Assembly (NCBI GenBank): GCA_046291875.1
Contig: JBKBSF010000013.1
Span: 1-64,000 of the forward strand
Origin: SKVR01 sp046291875
GTDB lineage: Bacteria > Bacteroidota > Bacteroidia > Bacteroidales > UBA7960
DNA length: 64,000 nt
Reading direction: 5' to 3'
Shown here in pieces: positions 9,385 through 18,162 of the stretch. A program made the translations under genes and the position numbers. The number at the start of each line of letters is the position of its first letter. The first letter of the stretch is position 1. The notes beneath the pieces are model-generated. The model made no database searches. It was not told the DNA's origin and worked only from the letters and a program-made list of their open reading frames with translations.

Positions 9385-10920
9385 CTACCGGTGCTCCGGA
9401 CGTAAAAGATCCATGATAGTTTTTACCGGATTGAAAGTAATCAGGGGAACTTCCACAAACAAAGTGATCCATTGGGCCATGGCTCCATTCCACAAACCCG
9501 GGAGCTCCTGGGCTTTGAGATCCTTGCCATCTTTACTCTTTATACTGATAAATCCTGTTTGAGGATCGGTGTATTGCGTGAGATCGAAATGTTTTCCTTT
9601 ACGATCTTTAAATGAGCACACAAGGTCAACAGGATTAAAGTGTGTTGCCTGTAAAAAGATTTCCTTCTGCTGTTTGTCGTTGTGGTCTACCTGCGATGAT
9701 TCTACGATCTGCAAAGAGAGATTGCCCGTGTTTGGATCTTTTACCCAAAAGGGGCCACCTCCGGGCTCACCCACATTCTTTACCATGCCGCAAATACGGA
9801 TGGGCCTGTTGAGTAAACTCACCAGAGCATCAAGTCCGTCTTCAAGCTTTTGTGGCAGGGCGGCTCCATCGATGCAAAGCTTGTCGAGAGCAAAACTGCG
9901 TGCCGCAATATAATCTGACTGACTAAAGTTTCTGCTTTCAACTTGCTCCAGTATTCTGAATATTTCCTCTCTGTATTTCAGCAGCATACCCCCCAGTGCT
10001 TTTTTCCATGCAATGGTTTCTTCCTTGATGCGATCGGGCACCACATTATCGATATTCTTTATGAAGATAAGATCCTCCTTCAGTTCATTGAGGTTTTGGA
10101 TCAAAGCACCGTGGCCACCTGGTCTGAACAACAGCGATCCATCATGATCGCGAAAGGGCTTATTCTCCATATCTACCGCCAGGGTATCGGTAGAAGGCTT
10201 TTGCACCGAAAACTTTACCTCGTAGTTTGCATCAAAATGCTCCTCCCAGCGATTGAGCACATCGCCCGTATGATTGATAAAGCGTCCGCGGTGTTCGGCA
10301 GAAACGGTAAAGTGTAAATTTACTTTCCCCGATTCACTGCGTGCATATTGAGCGCCCTCGGCAAGATGCTCTTCGAAAGCTGTACGGTTGTGGTCGCTGT
10401 AGCGATGAAAACGAAGCAAACCTTTGGGCAGCAAGGCATATCCCAAGCCTTGTTCGCTGAGCAGCGTTTCGAGCAAAGGCAGGTAGTTTTTGCTTTCCCA
10501 CAAGCCCAGAGCATCTTTCCCGTTCTCTCCCATCAGCCTCTCCAGGTCATCCCAGAAGGCAAAGGTGCGCAGTTGAGTGAAAAACTCCCTTGCCTGCTCA
10601 TCCTGCTCCATCAGCTCCTCTGCAGCAGTACCTGCGGCCAGTTTTTCGCGCCAGGTAAAAAGATCCTTAAACATTCGGGTTGCGGCACCACTGGCAGGCA
10701 CAAACTTAAGCACCTGCATCTGGGGAGCGTGCTCATCGTACCAGCCCACAAAATGATGGAGTTGATTTTCATCCAGCCTCACAATCCCATGGGAGGGAGT
10801 TGCAGCAGCGGCAAGCCTGATAAAGGGGAAGCCACTTTTAAAACGTTCAATTTGATGTTGTGCAAGCTGGGGAGTAATGCCCTTTTCCTGGAGTTGGATC
10901 AGATCTTTTTCGGTGAACAT
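9385..10920 (-). CDS. DUF4301 family protein
   Basis: This 511-residue soluble protein has no signal peptide. The N-terminal block with FVPASGAATRMFKDLF and the Gly-rich FRPGGHGALIQNLNEL segment (about 265-280) fit DUF4301, a roughly 500-residue Bacteroidota family without known function. The PASGAATRM and PGGHGALI glycine-rich turns look like nucleotide- or sugar-phosphate-binding loops, but that is only an impression. It converges with the thiol oxidoreductase gene. The GroES-like gene lies 104 bases upstream on the same strand. The start ATG at 10920 is the first in the frame, and the family N-terminus follows. Confidence 0.7.
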   Translation of the reverse strand: MFTEKDLIQLQEKGITPQLAQHQIERFKSGFPFIRLAAAATPSHGIVRLDENQLHHFVGWYDEHAPQMQVLKFVPASGAATRMFKDLFTWREKLAAGTAAEELMEQDEQAREFFTQLRTFAFWDDLERLMGENGKDALGLWESKNYLPLLETLLSEQGLGYALLPKGLLRFHRYSDHNRTAFEEHLAEGAQYARSESGKVNLHFTVSAEHRGRFINHTGDVLNRWEEHFDANYEVKFSVQKPSTDTLAVDMENKPFRDHDGSLLFRPGGHGALIQNLNELKEDLIFIKNIDNVVPDRIKEETIAWKKALGGMLLKYREEIFRILEQVESRNFSQSDYIAARSFALDKLCIDGAALPQKLEDGLDALVSLLNRPIRICGMVKNVGEPGGGPFWVKDPNTGNLSLQIVESSQVDHNDKQQKEIFLQATHFNPVDLVCSFKDRKGKHFDLTQYTDPQTGFISIKSKDGKDLKAQELPGLWNGAMAQWITLFVEVPLITFNPVKTIMDLLRPEHR

Positions 10921-11024
10921 AACAGGTGGTTTTGATAGGTTTTGTTAATATATCTACGGTAGCAAACCTGCTTTTCAGGTCTATTGTTCAGCATCAGGCA
11001 TTAAATTATGCTGAAGTTTTTGAT

Positions 11025-11402
11025 TTAAAGGTCTTCATCCCGCACCAGCATAAGGATAGCCGAATGGGGAACGATGTAGTACTTTTCCTTATCGAATTCT
11101 ATTTCAAAGGCGCTATCCTGCAGAAAAACGGCCAGATCACCCTCGCATGCCTGAAGAGGAAAATAACGGATATTCTCGTGGGCATCCTTCCAGGGTTCGT
11201 CAGATTCTACAGGTACCGGAATAGGGTAGCCTGGCCCGGTTCGGATTATATATCCACTTTGTATCTTCCTTTTTTCTTCCACCCCCGGAGGAAGGTACAG
11301 CCCCCCCTTGGTCCTTTCTGCAGCACTTTTGGGCTTAATGAGCACCCGGTCGCCCACCAGAATAAATTTTCCAGGATCTTCTCCATCTAGTTTTAACAAC
11401 AT
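11025..11402 (-). CDS. GroES-like (Cpn10) co-chaperonin paralogue
   Basis: This 125-residue protein has the Cpn10 fold pattern: GDRVLIKPK at the first strand, a mobile loop (about 28-47) with GGLYLPP where GroES carries GGIVL, and YYIVPHSAILML at the end. It is longer than classical GroES (about 95 residues) because of an insert around 58-80 (VESDEPWKDAHEN region). No groEL gene is adjacent. It is therefore probably the second, stand-alone GroES paralogue of Bacteroidota, with untested GroEL binding. It has its own promoter-like element at 11435-11442 and lies 75 bases after the radical SAM gene. Confidence 0.75.
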   Translation of the reverse strand: MLLKLDGEDPGKFILVGDRVLIKPKSAAERTKGGLYLPPGVEEKRKIQSGYIIRTGPGYPIPVPVESDEPWKDAHENIRYFPLQACEGDLAVFLQDSAFEIEFDKEKYYIVPHSAILMLVRDEDL

Positions 11403-11434
11403 AAAAAGTAGTTTTTTCGGGATAAAACAATGCG

Positions 11435-11442
11435 CAAACCTA
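11435..11442 (-). promoter_or_regulatory. -7 promoter element of the GroES-like gene
   Basis: The minus strand reads TAGGTTTG, an exact -7 element, 33 bases upstream of the ATG at 11402. The -33 region is only T-rich. This suggests the gene is transcribed separately from the radical SAM gene. Confidence 0.5.
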
Positions 11443-11477
11443 AGGAAATTTTGCTGAATTTAAAATCACTTATTGAA

Positions 11478-12956
11478 TCAGTAATAGGGTTGAAAACCTG
11501 TTTTCATAAACTCAAACTCTTTTATCCTGATCCAATGCCTGACTTGCTCGTCAGGAAGGTTATGAGTTTTGGCGAAATCGGTTAGATAAACCAGAAACTC
11601 TTGCTCGCATTCAGCATGATCAAGATTAGCGAAAAGAGGCATCTGGTCATTTACAAGGAGAAAATTTCTCATTATACAATTTCGTTCAATGATGATCTTC
11701 TGAGAACCCTCGAAGGGTATTTGCCTGAAAGGATTTCGATAACTTACAGAGGGACGTAAGGCCGTTGAAAAATAGCTTACATAAAGTTTGGATGACATCT
11801 CCTTCATTTCTTCAGATAATGAAGGATGGAAATACAGGGTATCACTTCCTCTTTGCCACCGCCATTTCAAAGTGTCAGACGGATATTTTCGATGCAAATC
11901 GACATGTATTTGTTCAAGTACCCCAGGTTGCTCTTGTAAGCTCATGCTTTTAATAAACCCTGCCCGGGTTATTGTTTCACCCTCCTGGAGGAAATGCTCT
12001 TGCCCCCGCATACGTGCAGCTTTATTCTGATGAGAATTCTTATAAACGAACGAGCAATAATTAACCTTAAAGCGGAACCCATTCTCTTGCACATACTTCA
12101 TAATTCGAAATGCCTCTACCTCTGAGCCAGCCACAAGAACTTTTGGCCCATGCATAAAAACAAATCCCCTGTTCATCAGACGCGGCAGATTATGCGGGGT
12201 ACATCGCAATTGATGAAGGTTAAGATGATCTAATCCCAGATCATCCAGCTCGTGCAATATAGGTTTAAGCTTTTCCAAACACCCTGGCACAGCGGGTATT
12301 TCAACCGTTATGCGAGGAATTATTCCGCGAGCAACCCTCAAATATCGGGTTTGAAAGGAAGTTGCCCCAATATCAAAACGAAGTTCATCCAAACCTGCTT
12401 CGGCCAACTCTTTTAACTTTTCTGTTGTAACAAGCAGACCATTGGTATACATCCAGATATACATTTTGTCTCCGAAATACTCCCTGATACGCCTGACGAA
12501 TAGCAAGCTGCGATCGAAGCTTAAAAAAGGTTCTCCACCACTGAGACTACACCCCTTAAAGCCAAAAAGTTCCAGATAGTGAATATAGTCTTCCACTTCA
12601 GAAAAAGTAAAGGTCTCAGTAGAGGGCTCACAAAGCTCCTCCTGTGGTGCAGGACAGTAAAAACATGTTGCATTGCACTTATTGTTTACAAATAAGCAAG
12701 ACCATTGCCCCTGGGCACACAATTCACAACCGGGTGAAAGTTTTTGGCAATCCAGCTTTGTGTTGTTATATCCAGGAGTACCTCCTCGACCCAAAAGCTC
12801 TTTTAAAAGCTTATCCCTCTCTTGCTCAAGGAGTATTGCCTGGTCTGAACTAATCCATAGCATTTCGGAGTAATGCGAAGCAAATTCAATACGGTTGGCT
12901 TCAACGTGCAATTGTTTTTCTATAGGGTGAACAACTGAAAAGAAATCGTTATACAT
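11478..12956 (-). CDS. Radical SAM protein, COG2108-like, with extra cysteine motif
   Basis: This 492-residue protein has the radical SAM cluster motif CNATCFYC (CxxxCxxC, about residues 93-100) and a SAM-binding GGEP motif (about 139-142). Just upstream is a Cys-rich segment (GCELCAQGQWSC, preceded by another Cys) resembling the leader of COG2108 proteins, which are related to pyruvate formate-lyase activating enzymes. It could hold an auxiliary metal site. The C-terminal 200 residues are unfamiliar and lack an obvious SPASM-type Cys array. The substrate is unknown, and no precursor-peptide gene was found in the 415 bases upstream. It probably catalyses a radical modification in the cytoplasm. 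Family placement is from recall; the radical SAM assignment is firm. Confidence 0.75.
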   Translation of the reverse strand: MYNDFFSVVHPIEKQLHVEANRIEFASHYSEMLWISSDQAILLEQERDKLLKELLGRGGTPGYNNTKLDCQKLSPGCELCAQGQWSCLFVNNKCNATCFYCPAPQEELCEPSTETFTFSEVEDYIHYLELFGFKGCSLSGGEPFLSFDRSLLFVRRIREYFGDKMYIWMYTNGLLVTTEKLKELAEAGLDELRFDIGATSFQTRYLRVARGIIPRITVEIPAVPGCLEKLKPILHELDDLGLDHLNLHQLRCTPHNLPRLMNRGFVFMHGPKVLVAGSEVEAFRIMKYVQENGFRFKVNYCSFVYKNSHQNKAARMRGQEHFLQEGETITRAGFIKSMSLQEQPGVLEQIHVDLHRKYPSDTLKWRWQRGSDTLYFHPSLSEEMKEMSSKLYVSYFSTALRPSVSYRNPFRQIPFEGSQKIIIERNCIMRNFLLVNDQMPLFANLDHAECEQEFLVYLTDFAKTHNLPDEQVRHWIRIKEFEFMKTGFQPYY

Positions 12957-13371
12957 ATTTGATTGTCAATAAAAAAAACACAAACTAAAATAAGCGTCAG
13001 GCGTCAGTCAATAAACCATTGACCCGTCATGATTTCTGCAGTTAAGATACTAAAAAGCGCAATACAGGGTTCTATTATGCCTGCAAACAAGAGAAGAAAT
13101 TACAGCTAACGCAGCCTTCTCCCGAAAACCTGTCAATAGTATTATGTGTCAAACAGGCACCAAAATAGAGCCCATAAGGTTTATTTGGAAAATTTAAGAC
13201 AGACATCCTGTGCTTTGAGCTTTTTATCAATTACATACCGCAGCACCTGAAGCACATTAAAACCCGCCATGCCCTAAAACAAACCACCTGTTGCCTGCGT
13301 TATTTTGGGAGAATAAATAGTTTTAGCAGCTGTCTTATCCAGCACCAACATACACAAAAAACAAGAATATC
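12957..13371. other. 415-base intergenic region between divergent genes
   Basis: This region lies between the radical SAM gene and peptidase E. Short -7-like T-rich sites occur near both ends (TAGTTTG around 12980 on the minus strand, TAGTTTTA around 13318 on the plus strand). None is a full match. I see no convincing small gene or structured RNA. Confidence 0.4.
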
Positions 13372-14091
13372 ATGAAAAAACGACTTTTATTGATCAGCAA
13401 TTCCACCAATTACGGAGAGAAATTTCTGGCCTGGCCCCGCAAGCAGATTGCCTCCTTCTTAGGTGAAAAAGTCCGCAATATAGCTTTCGTACCATATGCC
13501 GCCGCCGATATCTCCTTTGTAGAATACACTAACCTTGTTGCGGAGGTTTTTTCTCCCATGGGCTATACTCTTCGCTCTACTGAAGACATCCAGGGAGCCA
13601 CCCGCGTTATTGAGGAAGCCGACGCCATAATGATCGGAGGAGGCAACACTTTTCATCTTTTGCATTATCTTCAGCTTAAAGGATTACTGGAGCCCATCCA
13701 CAGGAAAGTTGAAGAAGGCACCCCCTTTGTAGGCTGGAGTGCCGGAAGCAATGTGGCTTGCCCCAGCATTAAAACTACCAACGATATGCCCATAGTGCAA
13801 CCCGCTGGTTTCGACGCCCTGAATTTGATCCCTTTTCAGATAAACCCGCATTACAGCGATGCCCGTATACCCAATCACAACGGAGAAACCCGCGAAGAAC
13901 GCATAAGAGAATTCCTCGAAATCAACCCCGGATATATTGTGGTGGGCCTTAAAGAAGGCTCAATGCTGCAGATAGAACAGGAGAGTGTAAAACTGCTGGG
14001 AAGTAAAACCCTCAAGGTTTTCAGAAAAGACCAGCCCACCCTTGAGTATCATCCCAATAACTCCCTGGATTTCATCCTAAAACCTGCTTAA
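13372..14091 (+). CDS. pepE: Peptidase E (alpha-aspartyl dipeptidase)
   Basis: This 239-residue cytoplasmic serine peptidase of family S51 hydrolyses dipeptides with N-terminal Asp. The nucleophile elbow GWSAGSN gives Ser123. Asp138 (TTNDMP) and His160 (NPHYSD) sit at the same spacing as the Ser120/Asp135/His157 triad of Salmonella PepE. The length matches the enterobacterial enzyme (229). The glutamine-amidotransferase-like fold is also visible in IMIGGGNTFHLL. The start ATG at 13372 is followed at once by the first beta strand. It appears monocistronic. Confidence 0.9.
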   Translation: MKKRLLLISNSTNYGEKFLAWPRKQIASFLGEKVRNIAFVPYAAADISFVEYTNLVAEVFSPMGYTLRSTEDIQGATRVIEEADAIMIGGGNTFHLLHYLQLKGLLEPIHRKVEEGTPFVGWSAGSNVACPSIKTTNDMPIVQPAGFDALNLIPFQINPHYSDARIPNHNGETREERIREFLEINPGYIVVGLKEGSMLQIEQESVKLLGSKTLKVFRKDQPTLEYHPNNSLDFILKPA

Positions 14092-14197
14092 AAGGCATTG
14101 TAGTCTTATGCGAGGCCTATTTCCATAAGCGATCCTATGATTCTGTGGATTTGAATGGATATTTCGCAAAAAATGCATGCATCAGCAATGAAATCCC

Positions 14198-14205
14198 TAA
14201 CTTTG
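14198..14205 (+). promoter_or_regulatory. -7 promoter element upstream of the DUF4831 gene
   Basis: TAACTTTG is an exact -7 match, 82 bases before the ATG. No TTTG box was found at the usual distance, so the call is tentative. Confidence 0.35.
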
Positions 14206-14287
14206 TTTTCAGCTACTGCGAACAGCATAGAAAAAGCCGTTGCAGCAAGCTTTGCTGAACGTATAACCCAATAAACCCAAAAGAACA

Positions 14288-15469
14288 ATGAAGTTTTCGC
14301 GATTTCTGGTGATCCTGATACTGGGCACCTCGTTACTTACGGCCTGTAAGAACCAGGGAAATATAAACGTGCGTCATGTACGGAACCTTGAAACCGGACA
14401 TACTCTGCAAGGCTATTATTATGCATTACCCCGTACGGTAATTACCGTGGAAGTGGCAGCCATAAAAACAACCGAAACGCCAGGCCCCTTTGCTCAATTT
14501 GCCAGCCGGCTGCTTGGGCTGGAAAATGTAATCATGCAACCCTCGGTTTCATGGGAATTGGGCGATGTAAAAATTCGTTCCTATGCCGAACCCGATCCCA
14601 GTGAATTCTATTTTGCAGAATTCAACACCCAGAAAAACCAGAAAAACCCTCTTGCTCTTTACCTGAGCCAAACAGGTTTGATCATGAGTGTAAATACCCC
14701 TCCTGCCGACGATCCCTCATTTTCGGGGCATATAAGCCCCAGCCGCCAGCAGGCTTTTGGCAGTGAAGCTACATTCAATCATTTCATTGAAACCAATCTG
14801 CAGGAGCGCATTGATACAATCATCGAAAGGGTTCGCATGGACACTACCACGGTTGAGCGCAGAACATTGCGCCGCACATGGGTGGAAAAATCTTCAGAGG
14901 TGCGTGCCAGGGAAGTGGCTGATTACATCCTCAAACTTCGCAACAAAAAATTCGACCTCATAAGCGGATTTGCAGAAATCCCTTACAGTCGTGATGCCAT
15001 GAAATATATGTATGAGCAGATGGATCGCCAGGAGAACGACTACCTTGAGTTGTTTACCGGTATCCGCACCCAGAGCATGGTGCGCTACAGGTTTACTTAT
15101 CTGCCCGACAAGAACAAAACCTCTGAGCCTGAAATACTTTTCTATTTCTCGCGCAACGAAGGAGTAGTAAAGGAAAACCGCAGAGGTGCTGAGCCGGTTT
15201 ATCTTCAGGTAACCTCTGAAAATGCCACACGCCAGCCTGCTGTGTTCCTGATGAACCCCACCCGCAGCAATGCAGTGGAGCGGGGCTTCTTTTACCGGAT
15301 TCCGGAGTATGCCAACCTTAAGATTTTCAAAGAAAACAAACCTGTTGCCGATGCACGGCTGCTGATCAGTCAGTTTGGAATAATCACCAGCCTGCCACCC
15401 GATGATCTGCGCATAGAGTTCTATCCCGAAACCGGTGCCATAAGATCCATTGAAAGAATAAGACAATAA
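14288..15469 (+). CDS. DUF4831 family lipoprotein
   Basis: This 393-residue protein has a lipoprotein signal peptide (LLTAC, Cys20), so it is membrane-anchored in the cell envelope. The mature part starts with the GYYYALPRTVITVEVAA block and continues with VSWELGDVKIRSYAEPDPSEFYF, which fits DUF4831, a Bacteroidota family of unknown role. It has no enzymatic motif that I recognise. The ATG at 14288 precedes the signal sequence directly. The short-chain dehydrogenase begins 110 bases later on the same strand. Confidence 0.7.
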   Translation: MKFSRFLVILILGTSLLTACKNQGNINVRHVRNLETGHTLQGYYYALPRTVITVEVAAIKTTETPGPFAQFASRLLGLENVIMQPSVSWELGDVKIRSYAEPDPSEFYFAEFNTQKNQKNPLALYLSQTGLIMSVNTPPADDPSFSGHISPSRQQAFGSEATFNHFIETNLQERIDTIIERVRMDTTTVERRTLRRTWVEKSSEVRAREVADYILKLRNKKFDLISGFAEIPYSRDAMKYMYEQMDRQENDYLELFTGIRTQSMVRYRFTYLPDKNKTSEPEILFYFSRNEGVVKENRRGAEPVYLQVTSENATRQPAVFLMNPTRSNAVERGFFYRIPEYANLKIFKENKPVADARLLISQFGIITSLPPDDLRIEFYPETGAIRSIERIRQ

Positions 15470-15579
15470 AAGGGCAACCCTGGGGTAAACAAGCATACCC
15501 GGATCAATCAACTTTTCTCATTTTCCTTGGAAACTACAACCGGTCCGGAAATCGATAACATATTAAAACCCATCCAGGC

Positions 15580-16338
15580 ATGAAACATTTTATTATTACC
15601 GGTCATAGCAAAGGATTGGGAGCCGGCATTACAGCGGCTCTCATCAACCCTAACCATGCATTGCACGGAATATCGCGCAATGACCAGCCTGATCTGGCAA
15701 AACTGGCCACCGCCAAAGGAAGCAACTATTTTTTCTACTCCTGCGACCTGGCTCAGAATGACAGCATCGCTGAGGTAGTGGCACAGGTTTTCCAGAATAT
15801 TGATCCGACCACATGCACGGGGCTGTACCTGGTAAACAATGCAGGTGTGATCGACCCTATTGGCCCCCTGGAAAGCCTCGATCCATTGCAAATAGACCGC
15901 CATCTGCGCATTAACCTGCTTGCACCCGTATTCCTGACACAGCAATTTAGCTTGCTGTCACAAAATTTCAGGACCGAAAAGAGGGTGTTGAATATTTCCT
16001 CGGGGGCAGCCATTAATCCCTACTTCGGCTGGAGTGCTTATTGCACCGGCAAAGCAGGGCTGGATATGTTTACCCGTTGCATCGCCACTGAACAGGAGAA
16101 GCATGAATTTCCCGTTAAAGCCATGGCTGTTGCACCAGGCATTATCGATACCCAAATGCAGGACACCATACGAGCTACTACAGAGGAGCAGTTTATTCAT
16201 AAACAAAAATTTGTAGAACTGAAAGAAACCGGAGCCCTTGTACCTGCTGCCATTGCCGGCAAAAAGCTGGCAGATCTGTTATTGTCAGACAATTTTCAAT
16301 CGGGCCTTATAACCGATATACGCAACCAGTACGCATAA
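15580..16338 (+). CDS. Short-chain dehydrogenase/reductase (sepiapterin/benzil reductase-like)
   Basis: This 252-residue classical SDR has the cofactor motif TGHSKGLG (about 7-14), the NNAG motif (about 88-91), the catalytic Ser in NISSG and the Tyr154xxxLys158 pair in AYCTGK. It catalyses NAD(P)H-dependent oxidation or reduction of an alcohol/carbonyl. The TGHSKGLG opening and overall spacing resemble the sepiapterin/benzil reductase branch, so NADPH use is likely; the substrate cannot be read. It lies 51 bases upstream of the GNAT-nitrilase fusion, possibly in one transcript with it. Confidence 0.8.
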   Translation: MKHFIITGHSKGLGAGITAALINPNHALHGISRNDQPDLAKLATAKGSNYFFYSCDLAQNDSIAEVVAQVFQNIDPTTCTGLYLVNNAGVIDPIGPLESLDPLQIDRHLRINLLAPVFLTQQFSLLSQNFRTEKRVLNISSGAAINPYFGWSAYCTGKAGLDMFTRCIATEQEKHEFPVKAMAVAPGIIDTQMQDTIRATTEEQFIHKQKFVELKETGALVPAAIAGKKLADLLLSDNFQSGLITDIRNQYA

Positions 16339-16389
16339 TGCTAAGGCCAACCGGCCCGCACACATGCTTTAGCCAAACCCTCTCTCGCC

Positions 16390-17955
16390 ATGGAAAAAAT
16401 TGACCTTCAGGAGTTTGAAAGTGAATTAAAAGTTCGAAATCTTCAACAAAGTGATTTTGATTCACTTATCAGAATGCAAAAAATCTGTTTCCCGTCCATG
16501 CAAACATGGTCGAGACAGAACATTGAAAATCAGCTTTCCATATTTCCTCAGGGCCAGATCGTAATAGAGATTGATGGTATTCTGGCGGCTTCCTCTTCGA
16601 GCCTGATCATCGCATCGGAAAACCTTCACCTCGACGACAACTGGGATGCCATCTGCGACCATGGCAATATTGGCACCCACGATCCGCATGGCGATACCCT
16701 TTACGGTATGGAAATCATGGTACATCCCGATTACCGGGGTATGAAACTGGCTACCCGGCTGTATGAAGCGCGTAAGGAACTGGCACGGGAGCTCAACCTC
16801 AGGCGGATAGTGATTGGTGGCAGATTACCTGGCTACAGAAATCACAAAAGCAAACTCAATATCAACCAATATGTTGACCGCGTAACCAGTAAGGCAATTT
16901 TCGACCCGGTACTTACCCCCCAATTGTCCAATGGCTTCTCCCTGAAAAAGGTTATTCATGAATATCTTGACGAGGACAAGGAATCCGGAGGATTTGCCAC
17001 CTACCTGGAGTGGACCAACTTCGACTATCGTGAGGAAAAGGACCGCAGATACCTGGCGTCGTGGCCTGTAAGGATTTGTGTGGTGCAATACCAGATGCGC
17101 CCCATCAGAAGCTTTGAAGAGTTCAGCATCCAGTGCGAGTACTTTGTGGATGTGGCTTCGGGATACCGCAGCGATTTCATCCTCTTCCCCGAAGTGTTTA
17201 CCCTGCAGCTGCTTTCGCTCTTTCCCAAGGAAAACCCTGGTACAGCAGCACGAAAAATTGGCGAGTTTACCGAGCAATACCTTGAGCTTTTCAGCGACCT
17301 GGCAATCAAATACAATATCAATATAATAGCAGGTTCGCATTTTACCCCCGAAGCAGATAAACTGTTCAATGTGGCTTACCTTTTTAAAAGAGATGGAGAG
17401 ATCGGCAAACAATACAAACTTCATATATCGCCCAACGAGAAACGTTGGTGGGGTATCGAACCGGGCAATAAGGTGGAGGTGTTCGACACCGACAAAGGCA
17501 AAGTAGCCATTCAGATCTGTTACGATGTTGAATTTCCTGAAGTTTCACGCATTGCGGTAGAGCGGGGTGCCCGTATCATTTTTGTACCTTTCCGCACCGA
17601 CGATCGCCAGCACTACCTGCGGGTAAGATACTGTGCACAGGCCCGGTGTATTGAGAACCAGGTCTTTGTTGCCATTGCAGGCACAGTAGGCAATATGCCG
17701 CAGGTGGATAATATTGATATACAATATGCCCAATCAGGAATTTTCACTCCCTCCGATTTTTCCTTTGCCAGAGATGCCATTGCCGCCGAAACAACCCCCA
17801 ATGTGGAAACCGTGATTGTAAACGACATCGATCTTGAGGTGCTTAAACGGCACAGAAACAATGGAACTGTTACCAACTGGAACGATCGCCGTACGGATAT
17901 ATACCAGATTGTAGTCAACGACGATCTTACTCCACCCGTGCCCGAAGACTCCTGA
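16390..17955 (+). CDS. Bifunctional GNAT acetyltransferase / carbon-nitrogen hydrolase
   Basis: This 521-residue fusion has an N-terminal GNAT domain (about 12-210), with the acetyl-CoA loop around HPDYRGMKLATRLY. Its C-terminal nitrilase-superfamily domain is about 230-510. The catalytic triad is intact: Glu268 (LFPEVF), Lys343 (KQYKLH) and Cys377 (QICYDVEFPE). The second domain would cleave amide or nitrile C-N bonds, and the first would transfer an acyl group from acyl-CoA to an amine. This domain order is a known but uncharacterised family in several phyla. Both activities on one chain suggest sequential processing of one small amine or amide; this is inference. No signal peptide was found. 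Confidence 0.88.
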   Translation: MEKIDLQEFESELKVRNLQQSDFDSLIRMQKICFPSMQTWSRQNIENQLSIFPQGQIVIEIDGILAASSSSLIIASENLHLDDNWDAICDHGNIGTHDPHGDTLYGMEIMVHPDYRGMKLATRLYEARKELARELNLRRIVIGGRLPGYRNHKSKLNINQYVDRVTSKAIFDPVLTPQLSNGFSLKKVIHEYLDEDKESGGFATYLEWTNFDYREEKDRRYLASWPVRICVVQYQMRPIRSFEEFSIQCEYFVDVASGYRSDFILFPEVFTLQLLSLFPKENPGTAARKIGEFTEQYLELFSDLAIKYNINIIAGSHFTPEADKLFNVAYLFKRDGEIGKQYKLHISPNEKRWWGIEPGNKVEVFDTDKGKVAIQICYDVEFPEVSRIAVERGARIIFVPFRTDDRQHYLRVRYCAQARCIENQVFVAIAGTVGNMPQVDNIDIQYAQSGIFTPSDFSFARDAIAAETTPNVETVIVNDIDLEVLKRHRNNGTVTNWNDRRTDIYQIVVNDDLTPPVPEDS

Positions 17956-18111
17956 TCCGGGCACAATCCCGGCTGCAGTTTTCTCCTGGCAATCCCTGCA
18001 TTGCTCCTCACTCCGGGCATATTCAACAGGATGGATGGCTTTGTTTTTCCTTTAAAGAGCAGAGGTTGCAAAATCCAAATGATTTTCCTATAATTCTTAT
18101 TTAATTTTCCC

Positions 18112-18119
18112 TATATTTG
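18112..18119 (+). promoter_or_regulatory. -7 promoter element of the interrupted barrel gene
   Basis: TATATTTG is an exact -7 match, 43 bases before the ATG at 18163. The -33 region is T-rich without a clear TTTG. Confidence 0.45.
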
Positions 18120-18162
18120 AGGACTTCATATCCCAAAGAGTCTATCATCAAATCAATTTATC

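Noticed and set aside
10348..10935. Long open frame opposite the DUF4301 gene
   Set aside because: It is antisense to a recognised family and has no family features of its own.
12957..13371. Possible precursor peptide gene for the radical SAM enzyme
   Set aside because: No short frame with a plausible start and conserved core was seen.
14894..17424. Several long minus-strand open frames (up to about 200 codons)
   Set aside because: They lie opposite the DUF4831, SDR and GNAT-nitrilase genes, all of which have clear motifs.
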